From: Gammaproteobacteria bacterium
Lineage (GTDB): Bacteria > Pseudomonadota > Gammaproteobacteria > PS1 > Pseudothioglobaceae
Assembly: GCA_028599035.1 (NCBI GenBank)
Contig: JAQRMT010000003.1
Location: forward strand, 1 to 36,176
Direction: 5' to 3'
Length of the DNA: 36,176 nt
The notes under the pieces were generated by a model. That model had not been told where the DNA came from. It ran no database searches and saw nothing but the letters and a program-made list of their open reading frames with translations. The position numbers were made by a program, and so were the translations under genes. Position 1 is the stretch's first letter; each line of letters opens with the position of its first letter. Below are positions 16,238 to 25,666 of this stretch, piece after piece.

Positions 16238-19200
16238 ATGTCCACTGAATTTGTCCATCTTCATTGTCATAGTGAATACTCTGTTGAAAACAGTTTAATT
16301 CGCATACCAAAATTAGTCAATCAAGCTAAAAAATTAGGCATGAGTGCGATTGCACTAACGGATAATGGTAATTTATTTGCCGCTGTTAAGTTTTACAAGG
16401 CGGCAAAAAGTGCTGGCATTAAGCCAGTTTTTGGCGCCGAGATTACGCTTATAGATGAAAATAAAGTGTTTTCTTTGTTGCTTTTTTGTCAAGATCAACA
16501 AGGGTATTTAAATTTATCTAGGTTGATTTCTTTATCTTATTTGGAAGGGCAAGGTGTAGATAATGTTAGTATTACAATTGAACAGTTATGCCAATATAGT
16601 CAAGGCTTGATATTGGTTGCACTGCCTGTGTATAGCGATGTGGCACAAGCCCTAACTGGAAATCGAATGCCTGAGGCACAAGAGAAAGCCAAATTTTGGC
16701 AACAGGTATTTGCAGATCGATTTTATTTAGGGGTGCAACGCACTAATCGTGCTCATGATGAGCAACACCTGCATCTTTGCATTGAGTTAGGATTGGCGCT
16801 TGATATTCCCTTAGTGGCAAGTAATGATGTGCAATTTTTAGAAAAGGGTGAATTTGAGGCACATGAAGCGCGTATTTGCATCTCTCAAGGGGGATTGTTG
16901 GATGACGCACGGCGTGAAAAGCATTATTGTGCCGATCAATATCTAAAATCAGCTGATGAGATGGGTGATTTATTCTCCGATATTCCTGAAGTGATTGCCA
17001 ATAGTATTGAAATTTCTAAACGCTGTAATGTGCATTTTGAATTATACAAAAAGAATTATTTGCCAGATTTCCCCGTACCTGAAGGGCTTAATATGGCGCA
17101 GTTTTTCTCTCAAGAGTCAGAAACAGGGCTGAATCAACGCTTAGAAGGAATAAAGGTTGAACGCCAAATTTATGATAAGCGCCTAAAGTTTGAATTAGGT
17201 GTTATTGTTCAAATGGATTTCCCTGGTTATTTTTTAATTGTTGCTGATTTTATTCGTTGGTCTAAGGACAATGGCATTCCTGTTGGACCTGGTCGTGGCT
17301 CTGGTGCAGGCTCACTGGTGGCATATGCGCTCGGTATTACGAATGTTGACCCGATTAAACATGAATTGCTGTTTGAGCGTTTTCTTAATCCTGAACGGAT
17401 TTCTATGCCAGATTTTGATGTGGATTTTTGCACCGAACGCCGTGACGAAGTGATTGAGTATGTATCACAAAAATATGGCGCTGAAAAAGTATCGCAAATT
17501 ATCACTTACGGCACCATGGCAGCGAAAGGAGTAGTGCGTGATGTTGGGCGTGTTTTGGGGCATCCTTATGGATTTAGTGATGGTATTTCTAAATCTATTC
17601 CAAATGATTTAAAAATCAATTTATCACGCGCACTGGGTCGTTTTTCAGAGAGTGATTCACAAGAAAATAAAGATAAATGGTTTTCAGAGGAGTTGGCACA
17701 ACGATATGACTCCCAAGAAGATGTCACCACACTAATTGATTTATCCTTGCAATTAGAGGGTTTAGTGCGCAATGTGGGCACACATGCGGGTGGTGTGTTG
17801 ATTGCACCAAGTAAGATCAGTGATTTTTGTCCAGTTTATAAAGCCAGTGAAGAAGATGGCGTGGTTTCGCAATTTGATATGAAGGATGTTGAAGCAGTTG
17901 GACTGGTTAAGTTTGATTTTTTAGGCTTGTCAAATTTAACGGTAATTGATAAGGCTGTTAAACTCATTTATGCTAAAGGATTAAGTGAAGATTTAATTGA
18001 TATTGATACTTTATCTTTAGAAGATGAAGGTGTTTATAAATTATTACAACGATGTGATACCACAGGTATTTTTCAATTAGAGTCAGAAGGAATGCGTAGT
18101 TATTTGAAAAAACTACAAGCCGACTCGTTTGAAGATATTGTGGCAATGCTGGCTTTGTATCGTCCAGGGCCACTTGATGCGGGCATGGTAGATGACTATA
18201 TTAATGTTAAGCATGGCAAACAAAAAGTAAAGTATCCACATCCAATGCTAGAAGAGGTTTTAAAACCAACTAATGGTGTGTTTTTATATCAAGAGCAGGT
18301 GATGAAATCTGCACAAGTGATGGCAGATTATTCACTTGGTGGAGCGGATTTATTGCGTAGGGCGATGGGTAAAAAGATTGCTGCAGAGATGGATGCACAG
18401 CGAGGGGTTTTTGTTGAAGGTGCTGCCAAACATGATATTGATGAAAAAAAAGCCAATGAAATTTTTGATTTAATTGACAAGTTCTCAGGTTATGGCTTTA
18501 ACAAATCTCATTCGGTGGCGTATGCTTATATATCCTATCAAACCGCATGGCTTAAGGCACATTATCCCGCTGCTTTTATGGCATGTGTGCTCTCAGGACT
18601 GATGGGCGATACGGATAGAGTTAGTTCTGTTGTGAATGATGTACGAGCTATGGGGCTTATTATCCAAGCCCCGAATGTGAATGAATCGTTTTATGAGTTT
18701 AGTATTCAGGATAACAAGACTATCACTTATGGCTTAGGCGCGCTTAAAGGGGTGGGTGAAAGCGTTGTTGAGCTATTGGTTGCCGAACGAAAAGCACATG
18801 GCAATTATCAGGACTTATTTGATTTTTGCATGCGTATAGAAAGACAATCTCTAAATAAGCGCACACTTGAGGCGTTAATTTATAGTGGCGCTTTAGATGG
18901 GTTTAAAGTCGATAGAGCAACCTTGATTCAGACTTATTCAAGTGCAATGAAACAAGCAGAGCAACGACAAAATGATCGTTCAAGTGGGCAAAGTGGGTTG
19001 TTTGGCGATATTGATGGGTGTAATGAATATGAAGCGCATTATTTATCAGCACCACCTTTTTCCTTTAGGCAAACACTAGAATTTGAAAAGAGTGTGATGG
19101 GCTATTATTTTTATCACCACCCAACAGACGAGTATCGGGGCGATTTAAAGAATATTTTTTCTGTTTTACCGCAAAATATAGCGTTTAGAAACAATAAAGA

Positions 19201-19702
19201 AACGCAAGTATTGGCACTTCTTTCTGAAGTGCGTCATCGGACCACTAAGAATGGCAGGCAAATGGCTTTAATCACACTTGAAGACAGCAAGATTAAATTG
19301 AGTGGCGTTATCTTTGCCAAGGTATTAGAGTCGGGCCTGGTGAGTGATGTATTAATCGTTGATACCGTGGTTGTGGTATCTGGAAAAATCAACAAAGATT
19401 ATCGTGATGAGTGGCAATTGGTGGTTGATAGTATTGATAGTATTGATAAAGTAAAGGAGAAATACGCTAGAAGCTTTGAAATATCACTCAACAGTCAACA
19501 TCTGTCGCTATTTGAGCAACTTTCAATATTGCTTAAGCAAAATCAAGGGCAATGTCCAGTTAGGCTGCATTATCAGCTGAAACAATCCAAAGGCTCTATA
19601 TCGTTAAATCAAGCGTATTCTGTTAAACCAAATCAACAATTAATTAATGCAGTTGATACTCTGTTGGGCAGTCGTGTTAGTCGCACTAATTATTCACATT
19701 GA
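16238..19702 (+). CDS. dnaE: DNA polymerase III subunit alpha
   Basis: A 1154-residue replicative polymerase (E. coli 1160). The PHP domain opens with HLHCHSEYSVENS. The polymerase palm has GPGRGSGAGSLVAYALG and the catalytic aspartates in PDFDVDFCTERR (D392, D394, D396). The fingers contain IFQLESEGMR and ALYRPGPLDAG. Helix-hairpin-helix (YGLGALKGVGE) and OB-fold regions lie near the C-terminus. ATG 16238 gives the canonical N-terminus, but it has no convincing Shine-Dalgarno and is only 40 bases from the sox terminator, so the 5' leader must be very short. The 3' end overlaps convergent comEC by 13 bases. Confidence 0.98.
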   Translation: MSTEFVHLHCHSEYSVENSLIRIPKLVNQAKKLGMSAIALTDNGNLFAAVKFYKAAKSAGIKPVFGAEITLIDENKVFSLLLFCQDQQGYLNLSRLISLSYLEGQGVDNVSITIEQLCQYSQGLILVALPVYSDVAQALTGNRMPEAQEKAKFWQQVFADRFYLGVQRTNRAHDEQHLHLCIELGLALDIPLVASNDVQFLEKGEFEAHEARICISQGGLLDDARREKHYCADQYLKSADEMGDLFSDIPEVIANSIEISKRCNVHFELYKKNYLPDFPVPEGLNMAQFFSQESETGLNQRLEGIKVERQIYDKRLKFELGVIVQMDFPGYFLIVADFIRWSKDNGIPVGPGRGSGAGSLVAYALGITNVDPIKHELLFERFLNPERISMPDFDVDFCTERRDEVIEYVSQKYGAEKVSQIITYGTMAAKGVVRDVGRVLGHPYGFSDGISKSIPNDLKINLSRALGRFSESDSQENKDKWFSEELAQRYDSQEDVTTLIDLSLQLEGLVRNVGTHAGGVLIAPSKISDFCPVYKASEEDGVVSQFDMKDVEAVGLVKFDFLGLSNLTVIDKAVKLIYAKGLSEDLIDIDTLSLEDEGVYKLLQRCDTTGIFQLESEGMRSYLKKLQADSFEDIVAMLALYRPGPLDAGMVDDYINVKHGKQKVKYPHPMLEEVLKPTNGVFLYQEQVMKSAQVMADYSLGGADLLRRAMGKKIAAEMDAQRGVFVEGAAKHDIDEKKANEIFDLIDKFSGYGFNKSHSVAYAYISYQTAWLKAHYPAAFMACVLSGLMGDTDRVSSVVNDVRAMGLIIQAPNVNESFYEFSIQDNKTITYGLGALKGVGESVVELLVAERKAHGNYQDLFDFCMRIERQSLNKRTLEALIYSGALDGFKVDRATLIQTYSSAMKQAEQRQNDRSSGQSGLFGDIDGCNEYEAHYLSAPPFSFRQTLEFEKSVMGYYFYHHPTDEYRGDLKNIFSVLPQNIAFRNNKETQVLALLSEVRHRTTKNGRQMALITLEDSKIKLSGVIFAKVLESGLVSDVLIVDTVVVVSGKINKDYRDEWQLVVDSIDSIDKVKEKYARSFEISLNSQHLSLFEQLSILLKQNQGQCPVRLHYQLKQSKGSISLNQAYSVKPNQQLINAVDTLLGSRVSRTNYSH

Positions 19703-21990
19703 CGCAAATAGTAGCGTGAAAAATCCCTCCTGTATTCTTTGAACTCAATATTATTGCTGAGCAAAATATCAATCTGTCCAGAGCAACTGGTTTGTAAAAT
19801 TTTGATATTATTGGACTGATAACGCTGAATAATGGCTTGACTAGGATGGCGAAAACGGTTTTTAAAACCGCTAGAGACGATAACCAACGAGGGTGATACT
19901 GCATCTAAGAATGCTTGTGTTGATGAGGTTTTGCTACCGTGATGTGGTGAGAGTAATACCGCACTTTTTAGTTTTTCTTTGTTGTTTTTTACCAAGTGGC
20001 GTTCGGTTTTTCTCTCAATATCTCCGGTCAGTAGCATGCTGTATTTTGATGTGGAGATTTTGAGCACGCAAGAAGTATTATTGTCCTTAAAATAAGTGTT
20101 TTTATCAGGGTTGAGTATTTCAAATATTACTCCATCCCATTGCCAATTTTGCCCCGTTTGGCAATCTAAAGTCGTGCGTTGAATTTTTTCAGGCACTGAA
20201 GTTAATATCTCACTCACTTTAAAATTATCTAGAATATTATCAAGTCCGCCAATATGATCGTTGTCGCCATGGGAAATAATTACTTTGTCTAAATGCCGAA
20301 TGTGTTTGGCTTGGAGGTAAGGCGTAATCACACTGTCGCCAAGGTTGAAGCCAGAACGATATTTTGCACCTGTGTCAAACAACAATGTGTGATTTTTGGT
20401 TTGTACCACGCTTGCCAATCCTTGACCCACATCGAGCGTAGTAATCAAGACCGAGTTGTCTTCTATATAGTCATTAGGTGCAAATAACATCAACACCAAC
20501 ATAGGGGCAGATAGCCACCGCAATTTTAGCGCTTTGGGGGATATGGCAATAAATGCAATACCGATAAAGAGAGTTAAATCTATCAGCGAGGTTTGTGCAT
20601 AATGCCATTGATTAAAATCAAATTGTTGTAAGTACTCCAGCATATAAGACAGATAAATAAGCGCCTGATTAGCAATAGAAAAACTTATTTCCGACAAATA
20701 GGATAAGCCACTAAAAGTCAGCAGTGCGCCAATAAGCGATAGAGGTGTGACGATAAAACTAAATACGGGTATGGCAATTAAATTGGCGATTGGCGATAGT
20801 GCCGAACCTGAGGAAAAGAACCAAACTGTGAGTGGCAGTGTGGCAATACTAATTAGCAGTTGAATATAAATTAGGCGGTAGAACCAAGGCTTGCTTTGAT
20901 ACTGCCTAACGCCGTAAATAATGATTGCCACTACATAAAATGACAGCCAAAAACCAACACTAAAGACACTTAGTGGATTGTTGAGCAATACCAAAAGCAG
21001 TGCAACGCCATAGAGTTGCCAAACATTGTGATGACGCTTGAAAATAATGGAGGCAAACACCACGCTCGCCATGATAAAAGCACGACCTGTTGGCACTGAA
21101 AATCCAGCAATTAGCGCATATAAAAAGGCAGATATAAGCCCAAAATAAGCGCCTATGATTGGTGCTGGCACCATCAAGCTCAGGCGTGTTGAGTAGCGCC
21201 ATAAAAACTGCACTAATAAAAACACAAAGCCAGAGATAAGTCCAATATGCAGACCAGAAATAACACTAAGATGGGTGATATTGGTGGCTCTGAACAGTAA
21301 CCAGTGTTTATTGGTAATTAAAGAGCGATCGCCGATAATGAGTGCGTTTATTACCCCTCCAAATTCTTGTTTTTCTAAAATTGGCGCCAAAGAGTGGCGG
21401 ATGTTTTGTCTTAATCTATCGGTTGACAGCGTCTTATCGGCAGTGTTAATGCGTTGGTTAGCAGGCGAAGAGCGAACATAGCCTGTGGCACTAATACGCT
21501 TGTAGAACAGCCATTTTTCATAATCAAAGCCACCTAAGTTTTGATAGCCATTATTGTGTTTTAATTTTAACAGCAGTCGCCAAGTGTCTCCTGTATGTAA
21601 ATTGGGTGCTTTTTTAAGCTCATCAGGGCGATTATACCAAGCCAATTTTAAACGCCCTTGAAAAGGAGAACTTGCTTTGAAAATAAATTTTGTATTGTGT
21701 GTGGTTTTTTCAGGTAATTCGACAATTTCACCCGTAATAAGAATCGGTTTATTGAGGTAAATATCTTTGATTTGAGTGTTAAGAACTTGTGTTGATATTA
21801 GGCTCATCCAAACAAAGCCAAGCACTAAAGTCGCTAAGTTTAAACTCAGTGCCTTATACCTCTTAAAACTTATAGAAATTGCCAAAATAAGGGTAAAAAA
21901 TAGTCCCCATTCCACAGGGCTTATTTGCAGAGTATTTTTGAGCGAAAACAGACCGATTCCAAGGAGAAAATTTAAGGCATAAATTAGCAT
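19690..21990 (-). CDS. comEC: DNA internalization-related competence protein ComEC/Rec2
   Basis: A large inner-membrane protein. Its parts are an N-terminal membrane and OB-like region, the competence domain with many helices (HLSVISGLHIG, IAGFSVPTGRAFIM), and a C-terminal metallo-beta-lactamase domain with DVGQGLASVV, LLFDTGA, the metal motif SHGDNDHIGG (about residue 577) and LSPHHGSKTSS. ComEC forms the channel that brings single-stranded DNA into the cytoplasm. The frame also allows a TTG at 22002, four codons upstream. Neither start has a clear Shine-Dalgarno; a TATAAT (22012-22017, minus strand) just upstream suggests a nearly leaderless message. The full set of motifs argues for an intact gene. 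Confidence 0.93.
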   Translation of the reverse strand: MLIYALNFLLGIGLFSLKNTLQISPVEWGLFFTLILAISISFKRYKALSLNLATLVLGFVWMSLISTQVLNTQIKDIYLNKPILITGEIVELPEKTTHNTKFIFKASSPFQGRLKLAWYNRPDELKKAPNLHTGDTWRLLLKLKHNNGYQNLGGFDYEKWLFYKRISATGYVRSSPANQRINTADKTLSTDRLRQNIRHSLAPILEKQEFGGVINALIIGDRSLITNKHWLLFRATNITHLSVISGLHIGLISGFVFLLVQFLWRYSTRLSLMVPAPIIGAYFGLISAFLYALIAGFSVPTGRAFIMASVVFASIIFKRHHNVWQLYGVALLLVLLNNPLSVFSVGFWLSFYVVAIIIYGVRQYQSKPWFYRLIYIQLLISIATLPLTVWFFSSGSALSPIANLIAIPVFSFIVTPLSLIGALLTFSGLSYLSEISFSIANQALIYLSYMLEYLQQFDFNQWHYAQTSLIDLTLFIGIAFIAISPKALKLRWLSAPMLVLMLFAPNDYIEDNSVLITTLDVGQGLASVVQTKNHTLLFDTGAKYRSGFNLGDSVITPYLQAKHIRHLDKVIISHGDNDHIGGLDNILDNFKVSEILTSVPEKIQRTTLDCQTGQNWQWDGVIFEILNPDKNTYFKDNNTSCVLKISTSKYSMLLTGDIERKTERHLVKNNKEKLKSAVLLSPHHGSKTSSTQAFLDAVSPSLVIVSSGFKNRFRHPSQAIIQRYQSNNIKILQTSCSGQIDILLSNNIEFKEYRRDFSRYYLRQCE

Positions 21991-22002
21991 AAAAATGGGC
22001 AA

Positions 22003-22334
22003 TAAAATAACATTATAATGGGTTTAGTGATTCACAAGCTTATGGCTGTCTAATATTCTGTGAAACACTTGATTTAATGCGTGAAACTCTAAAAGTTTTC
22101 CCCATTGTAAAGTAAAAGTAACAAACACACATATTATTAAAGTTTATTGGTTTTCGTTTATTCTGCAAGTCATTGATTTTTAATTAAAAAAATAAGTGAT
22201 TGTTTTTTATTCAAAACCATAAAAACACGCAATACAGCAACACTTTTTCTGATTTTTATGGAGATATTAACAGAGTTATCCACAGTTTTGTGGGTAACTC
22301 TATTGAGTGTTGATTTAACAAGGTTTCCTGCACT
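22003..22334. other. 331-base AT-rich gap between comEC and coaBC
   Basis: No credible gene is seen in either strand. The left edge holds the comEC start region with a TATAAT that reads on both strands (22012-22019). The middle (about 22100-22260) is strongly AT-rich with homopolymer A and T runs. The right part holds an inverted pair of DnaA-box sequences (listed separately). A weaker DnaA-like 9-mer, TGATTCACA, lies at 22028-22036. No terminator with a T-run serves coaBC. Confidence 0.7.
22272..22301. promoter_or_regulatory. Inverted pair of DnaA-box sequences
   Basis: TTATCCACA (22276-22284) is a perfect consensus DnaA box. TGTGGGTAA (22289-22297) is the reverse complement of TTACCCACA, a one-base variant. 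They sit head to head, four bases apart, inside a 13-pair inverted repeat (22272-22284 / 22289-22301) with one T-G pair. As RNA on the minus strand it lies 33 bases after the coaBC stop but lacks a T-run, so it is a poor terminator. The DnaA reading is inferred from sequence match. Confidence 0.5.
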
Positions 22335-23525
22335 TTATAAAAAATTTTCAACCAGTATTTCGACAATTTTTCGACTCAGTTTTTGTTTACTGCTTTTTTC
22401 GATTTTTATGGTATTTTTTTGGTCTAAAAATAGCACCTCATTTTCATCACTTTTAAAGCCTAAATCATCCCTAGAAACATCATTTAAAATAATGGCATCA
22501 CACCCTTTATTTTTGAGCTTATTTTTGGCATTTTCAAGCAAATTTTGTGTCTCTGCGGCAAAGCCAATACACAGAGGTTTTTTGGTCAATTGACATACAG
22601 ATTTTAAAATATCTTGGGTAGGAGATAGCTCTAGAATTAGATTTTTTTCAGACTTTTTGATTTTGTCTTTTTTGATGTTTTGAATCGAGTAATCACTTAC
22701 AGCAGCACAGGCAATAAAAATATCTTGCTCAGCAATATTATCCATTACTGCTTGATACATTTCTCTGGCGCTCATTGCTGGGATTAGTTGCGCTTTTTGA
22801 TTGAGTGTAACGCTAATATTGCCATGCACAAGGGTTACTTGCGCACCTGCTTCAATACAGGCATTTGTAAGTGCTGATCCCATTTTTCCGCTAGAATGGT
22901 TGGATATATATCTGACGGGGTCGATTGCCTCAATGGTTGCACCGAGGGTGATGAGCACTTTTTTGCCACTGAGTTTGGTGTTTTGAAAAAGTAATCCTAC
23001 TTGCTCGGCAATCGCACTTGGGTCGCCTAGGCGGCCTTCGCCAATATCGCCACAAGCCTGCTTGCCACTGTCAGGCTTGATAAGCATCACTTGTCTTTTA
23101 AGTAATGTTTTTAAATTTGCTTGCACGCTATTAGCGGCATACATCTGCTGGTTCATTGCCGGTGCGATTAAAATTGGACAATCACTCGCCAAAACAACAC
23201 TACCAAGTAAATCGCCAGCCTTACCTGAGGCTAAATTGGCAATAGTATTGGCACTGGCTGGTGCAATTAAAATAGCGTCTGCCCATTTAGCTAATTCAAT
23301 ATGTCCTATGGCCAATTCGGCTTCTTTATCCCATAAATTATCATGTACTTTGTTTTTAGAAACCACTTGTAAGGATAATTCAGTAATGAATTGTGCGCCA
23401 CTTTGGGTGAGAATAACACGCACTTGCGCACCTAAATCTTGTAATCGGCGTACAATATCAGGCGTTTTGTAAGCGGCAATTGAGCCACTAACAGCTAGAA
23501 TAATATTTTTATTGGTTAATGTCAT
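22335..23525 (-). CDS. coaBC: Bifunctional phosphopantothenoylcysteine decarboxylase/synthetase
   Basis: A 396-residue two-domain cytoplasmic enzyme of coenzyme A synthesis. The N-terminal flavin-dependent CoaC decarboxylase has SGSIAAYK, catalytic H75 in GHIELAKWAD, PAMN (122-125) and the flexible flap ACGDIGEGRL with C158. The C-terminal CoaB synthetase has ITLGATIEAIDPVRYISNHS, SSGKMG and CAAVSDY. It starts within the ribD stop codon (ATGA overlap at 23522-23525), so the two genes are translationally coupled. dut, often next to coaBC in gammaproteobacteria, is not here. Confidence 0.96.
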   Translation of the reverse strand: MTLTNKNIILAVSGSIAAYKTPDIVRRLQDLGAQVRVILTQSGAQFITELSLQVVSKNKVHDNLWDKEAELAIGHIELAKWADAILIAPASANTIANLASGKAGDLLGSVVLASDCPILIAPAMNQQMYAANSVQANLKTLLKRQVMLIKPDSGKQACGDIGEGRLGDPSAIAEQVGLLFQNTKLSGKKVLITLGATIEAIDPVRYISNHSSGKMGSALTNACIEAGAQVTLVHGNISVTLNQKAQLIPAMSAREMYQAVMDNIAEQDIFIACAAVSDYSIQNIKKDKIKKSEKNLILELSPTQDILKSVCQLTKKPLCIGFAAETQNLLENAKNKLKNKGCDAIILNDVSRDDLGFKSDENEVLFLDQKNTIKIEKSSKQKLSRKIVEILVENFL

Positions 23526-24568
23526 TTTGGTGTTGCGGTTATTTTAATATCATTGCCCAGCATTCTTATGTCGCTAATGTTGAGTTCAATTTTATCTGCT
23601 AGCGTGTCAATTGGCAGGCTTATCATTGAGTTAGCATTGCTACCCATCAATATCGGCGCAGTGTAAATAATAAACTCATCAATCAGTTCTTCTGCCATCA
23701 TAGCGCCAATTAAGCCAGATCCAGCCTCCAATAAAACGCTGTTAATGCCTTGCGCTGCTAATTGTGACATAGTATCGACTAAATCCAATTTTCCAGTGTT
23801 TTTAATTTGTGTGTTTATAGGATTAAAAACTTGGGTGTTGGCATCGCTGGAAAATATTTTTAATGCAGTGTCAGTAATTTGATTTTTGCCATCAATCACT
23901 ACACGAAGTGGCGCACTATCAATGCCATCAAGCCGCACCGTCATTGATGGATTGTCTGCTAATATCGTGCCGGATCCGGTCATGATTGCTTGATTAGCAG
24001 CGCGTAATTTTTGCACATCTTGCCTTGCCATCTCGCCTGTAATCCATTTGCTTTCACCAGATGCCATTGAAGTTTTACCATCTAAGCTCATGGCAATTTT
24101 ACAAGTAATAAAAGGCAATCCAGTCTGCATACGCTTGATAAAAGCACGATTAAGTTGCCTGGCTTCGGTTTCAAGTAAGCCAACCTCTACAACAATACCA
24201 GCATTTTCTAGCATTGCCACACCTTTACCGCTGACCAAAGGGTTGGGATCAAGCGTGGCAACAATAATTTTTTTAACACCTGCATCAATAATTGCTTGTG
24301 TGCAAGGTGGCGTTTTTCCTCGGTGGGCGCAAGGCTCTAAAGACACATAAAGTGTTGTGCCACTTGCTTGGTGATTGATTTGTGCTAGTGCGTTAATCTC
24401 TGCATGTGCCTCGCCAAAAGTTCGGTGGTAGTCCTTAGCAAGAATTTCATTATCCTTAACAATCACGCAGCCCACCATGGGATTAGACGCAACACCATAT
24501 CGACCTTTGCGTGCGATCTGGAGTGTTAGCGACATAAAATGCGTGTCATTTTTTGAAAAAGTCGTCAT
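23522..24568 (-). CDS. ribD: Bifunctional riboflavin biosynthesis deaminase/reductase RibD
   Basis: A 348-residue enzyme carrying out the second and third steps of riboflavin synthesis from GTP. The N-terminal deaminase has zinc ligands H55 (HAEINAL), C80 and C89 (PCAHRGKTPPC). The C-terminal reductase has TCKIAMSLDGKTSMASGESKWITG and the closing substrate site LLEAGSGLIGAMM. The open frame continues upstream to 24715 across the recA start, but that extension resembles nothing. ATG 24568 (MTTFSKNDTHF) best matches the family N-terminus, with ATG 24535 as an alternative. No clear Shine-Dalgarno is seen. It diverges from recA across 47 bases. Confidence 0.94.
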   Translation of the reverse strand: MTTFSKNDTHFMSLTLQIARKGRYGVASNPMVGCVIVKDNEILAKDYHRTFGEAHAEINALAQINHQASGTTLYVSLEPCAHRGKTPPCTQAIIDAGVKKIIVATLDPNPLVSGKGVAMLENAGIVVEVGLLETEARQLNRAFIKRMQTGLPFITCKIAMSLDGKTSMASGESKWITGEMARQDVQKLRAANQAIMTGSGTILADNPSMTVRLDGIDSAPLRVVIDGKNQITDTALKIFSSDANTQVFNPINTQIKNTGKLDLVDTMSQLAAQGINSVLLEAGSGLIGAMMAEELIDEFIIYTAPILMGSNANSMISLPIDTLADKIELNISDIRMLGNDIKITATPK

Positions 24569-24579
24569 AATATTTCGTA

Positions 24580-24585
24580 TATAAT
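24580..24585 (+). promoter_or_regulatory. Candidate recA -10 element
   Basis: TATAAT at 24580-24585 is a perfect sigma-70 -10 hexamer 30 bases before the recA ATG. The best -35 candidate, TTGAAA (24553-24558), is 21 bases away, which is long, and lies inside ribD. No CTGT-N8-ACAG LexA operator is visible between ribD and recA. The recA ribosome-binding site AAGGAG is at 24602-24607. Confidence 0.5.
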
Positions 24586-24615
24586 TACACCACATTTTAC
24601 CTAAGGAGAAACACA

Positions 24616-25641
24616 ATGGATGAACAGAAAAAACAAGCTTTAAAAGCTGCATTAGCGCAAATTGATAAGCAGTTTGGCAAAGGCTCAGTAATGTTTTTGG
24701 GCGACGAAGGGTCAAGTGCTGACATTGAAGCGGTTTCTACAGGTAGCTTGAGTTTGGATATTGCACTTGGTATTGGCGGGCTACCTCGTGGGCGTGTGGT
24801 TGAAATTTACGGTCCCGAATCCTCAGGCAAAACCACCTTGACGCTACATGTGATTGCCGAGATGCAAAAACTTGGCGGCACTGCAGCTTTTATTGATGCA
24901 GAACATGCGCTTGACCCCCAATACGCTAAAAGATTAGGTGTTAACACCGATGAGTTGTTAATTTCCCAGCCTGACACAGGCGAACAGGCGTTAGAAATTA
25001 CTGATATGTTGGTGCGTTCAGGCGGTGTAGATGTTGTGGTGATTGACTCTGTTGCAGCACTTACACCGAAGGCAGAAATTGAAGGTGAAATGGGCGCATC
25101 ACATATGGGCTTGCAGGCGCGTTTGATGTCTCAAGCCTTGAGAAAGCTCACTTCTAATATTAAAAAGACCAATACTATGGTGATTTTTATTAATCAATTG
25201 CGGATGAAGATTGGCGTGATGTTTGGTAATCCTGAAACCACAACTGGCGGCAATGCGTTGAAGTTTTACGCCTCAGTGCGTTTGGATATTCGCCGTATTG
25301 GTGCAATTAAAAAAGGCGATGAGATATTGGGTAACGAAACCCGCGTCAAGGTATTGAAAAACAAAGTCGCACCGCCTTTCAAGCAAGCTGAATTTCAAAT
25401 TCTTTACAACGAAGGCATTTCTCGTGAAAGTGAAATTATTGATTTGGGCGTAAAACATGGATTTGTAGAAAAAGCAGGCGCTTGGTATAGCGTTGGCAGT
25501 GAAAGAATCGGACAGGGTAAAGATAATGCCAGAGATTATCTCAAACAAAACATTGAACTGAGCCAAAAAATCGAAGCCCAAATTCGTGAAAAAATCATGG
25601 CAAAAGATGAAGACTTGAATCAGGACACAGGCTCTGAATAA
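24616..25641 (+). CDS. recA: Recombinase RecA
   Basis: A 341-residue DNA-dependent ATPase for homologous recombination (E. coli 353). It shows the N-terminal polymerisation helix (DEQKKQALKAALAQIDKQFG), Walker A GPESSGKTT, the MAW region, loop L1 (GEMGASHMGLQARLMSQALR), loop L2 (FINQLRMKIGVMFGNPETTTGG) and the acidic C-terminal tail. All key parts are intact. The start ATG 24616 follows AAGGAG. recX follows, with its likely true start overlapping the recA stop. Presence of recA distinguishes this genome from the reduced vesicomyid symbionts. Confidence 0.99.
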   Translation: MDEQKKQALKAALAQIDKQFGKGSVMFLGDEGSSADIEAVSTGSLSLDIALGIGGLPRGRVVEIYGPESSGKTTLTLHVIAEMQKLGGTAAFIDAEHALDPQYAKRLGVNTDELLISQPDTGEQALEITDMLVRSGGVDVVVIDSVAALTPKAEIEGEMGASHMGLQARLMSQALRKLTSNIKKTNTMVIFINQLRMKIGVMFGNPETTTGGNALKFYASVRLDIRRIGAIKKGDEILGNETRVKVLKNKVAPPFKQAEFQILYNEGISRESEIIDLGVKHGFVEKAGAWYSVGSERIGQGKDNARDYLKQNIELSQKIEAQIREKIMAKDEDLNQDTGSE

Positions 25642-25666
25642 GTCGGCTTATAACAGCGCATTAGGA

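Noticed and set aside
22010..22035. dif/XerCD recombination site
   Set aside because: AACATTATAATG-like sequence resembles part of a XerD arm only loosely and no XerC arm is present.
22258..22593. Plus-strand reading frame opposite the coaBC 3' end
   Set aside because: It is antisense to coaBC over most of its length and has no recognisable protein features.
24569..24715. N-terminal extension of RibD
   Set aside because: The frame stays open but crosses the recA promoter and start and has no similarity to the RibD N-terminus.
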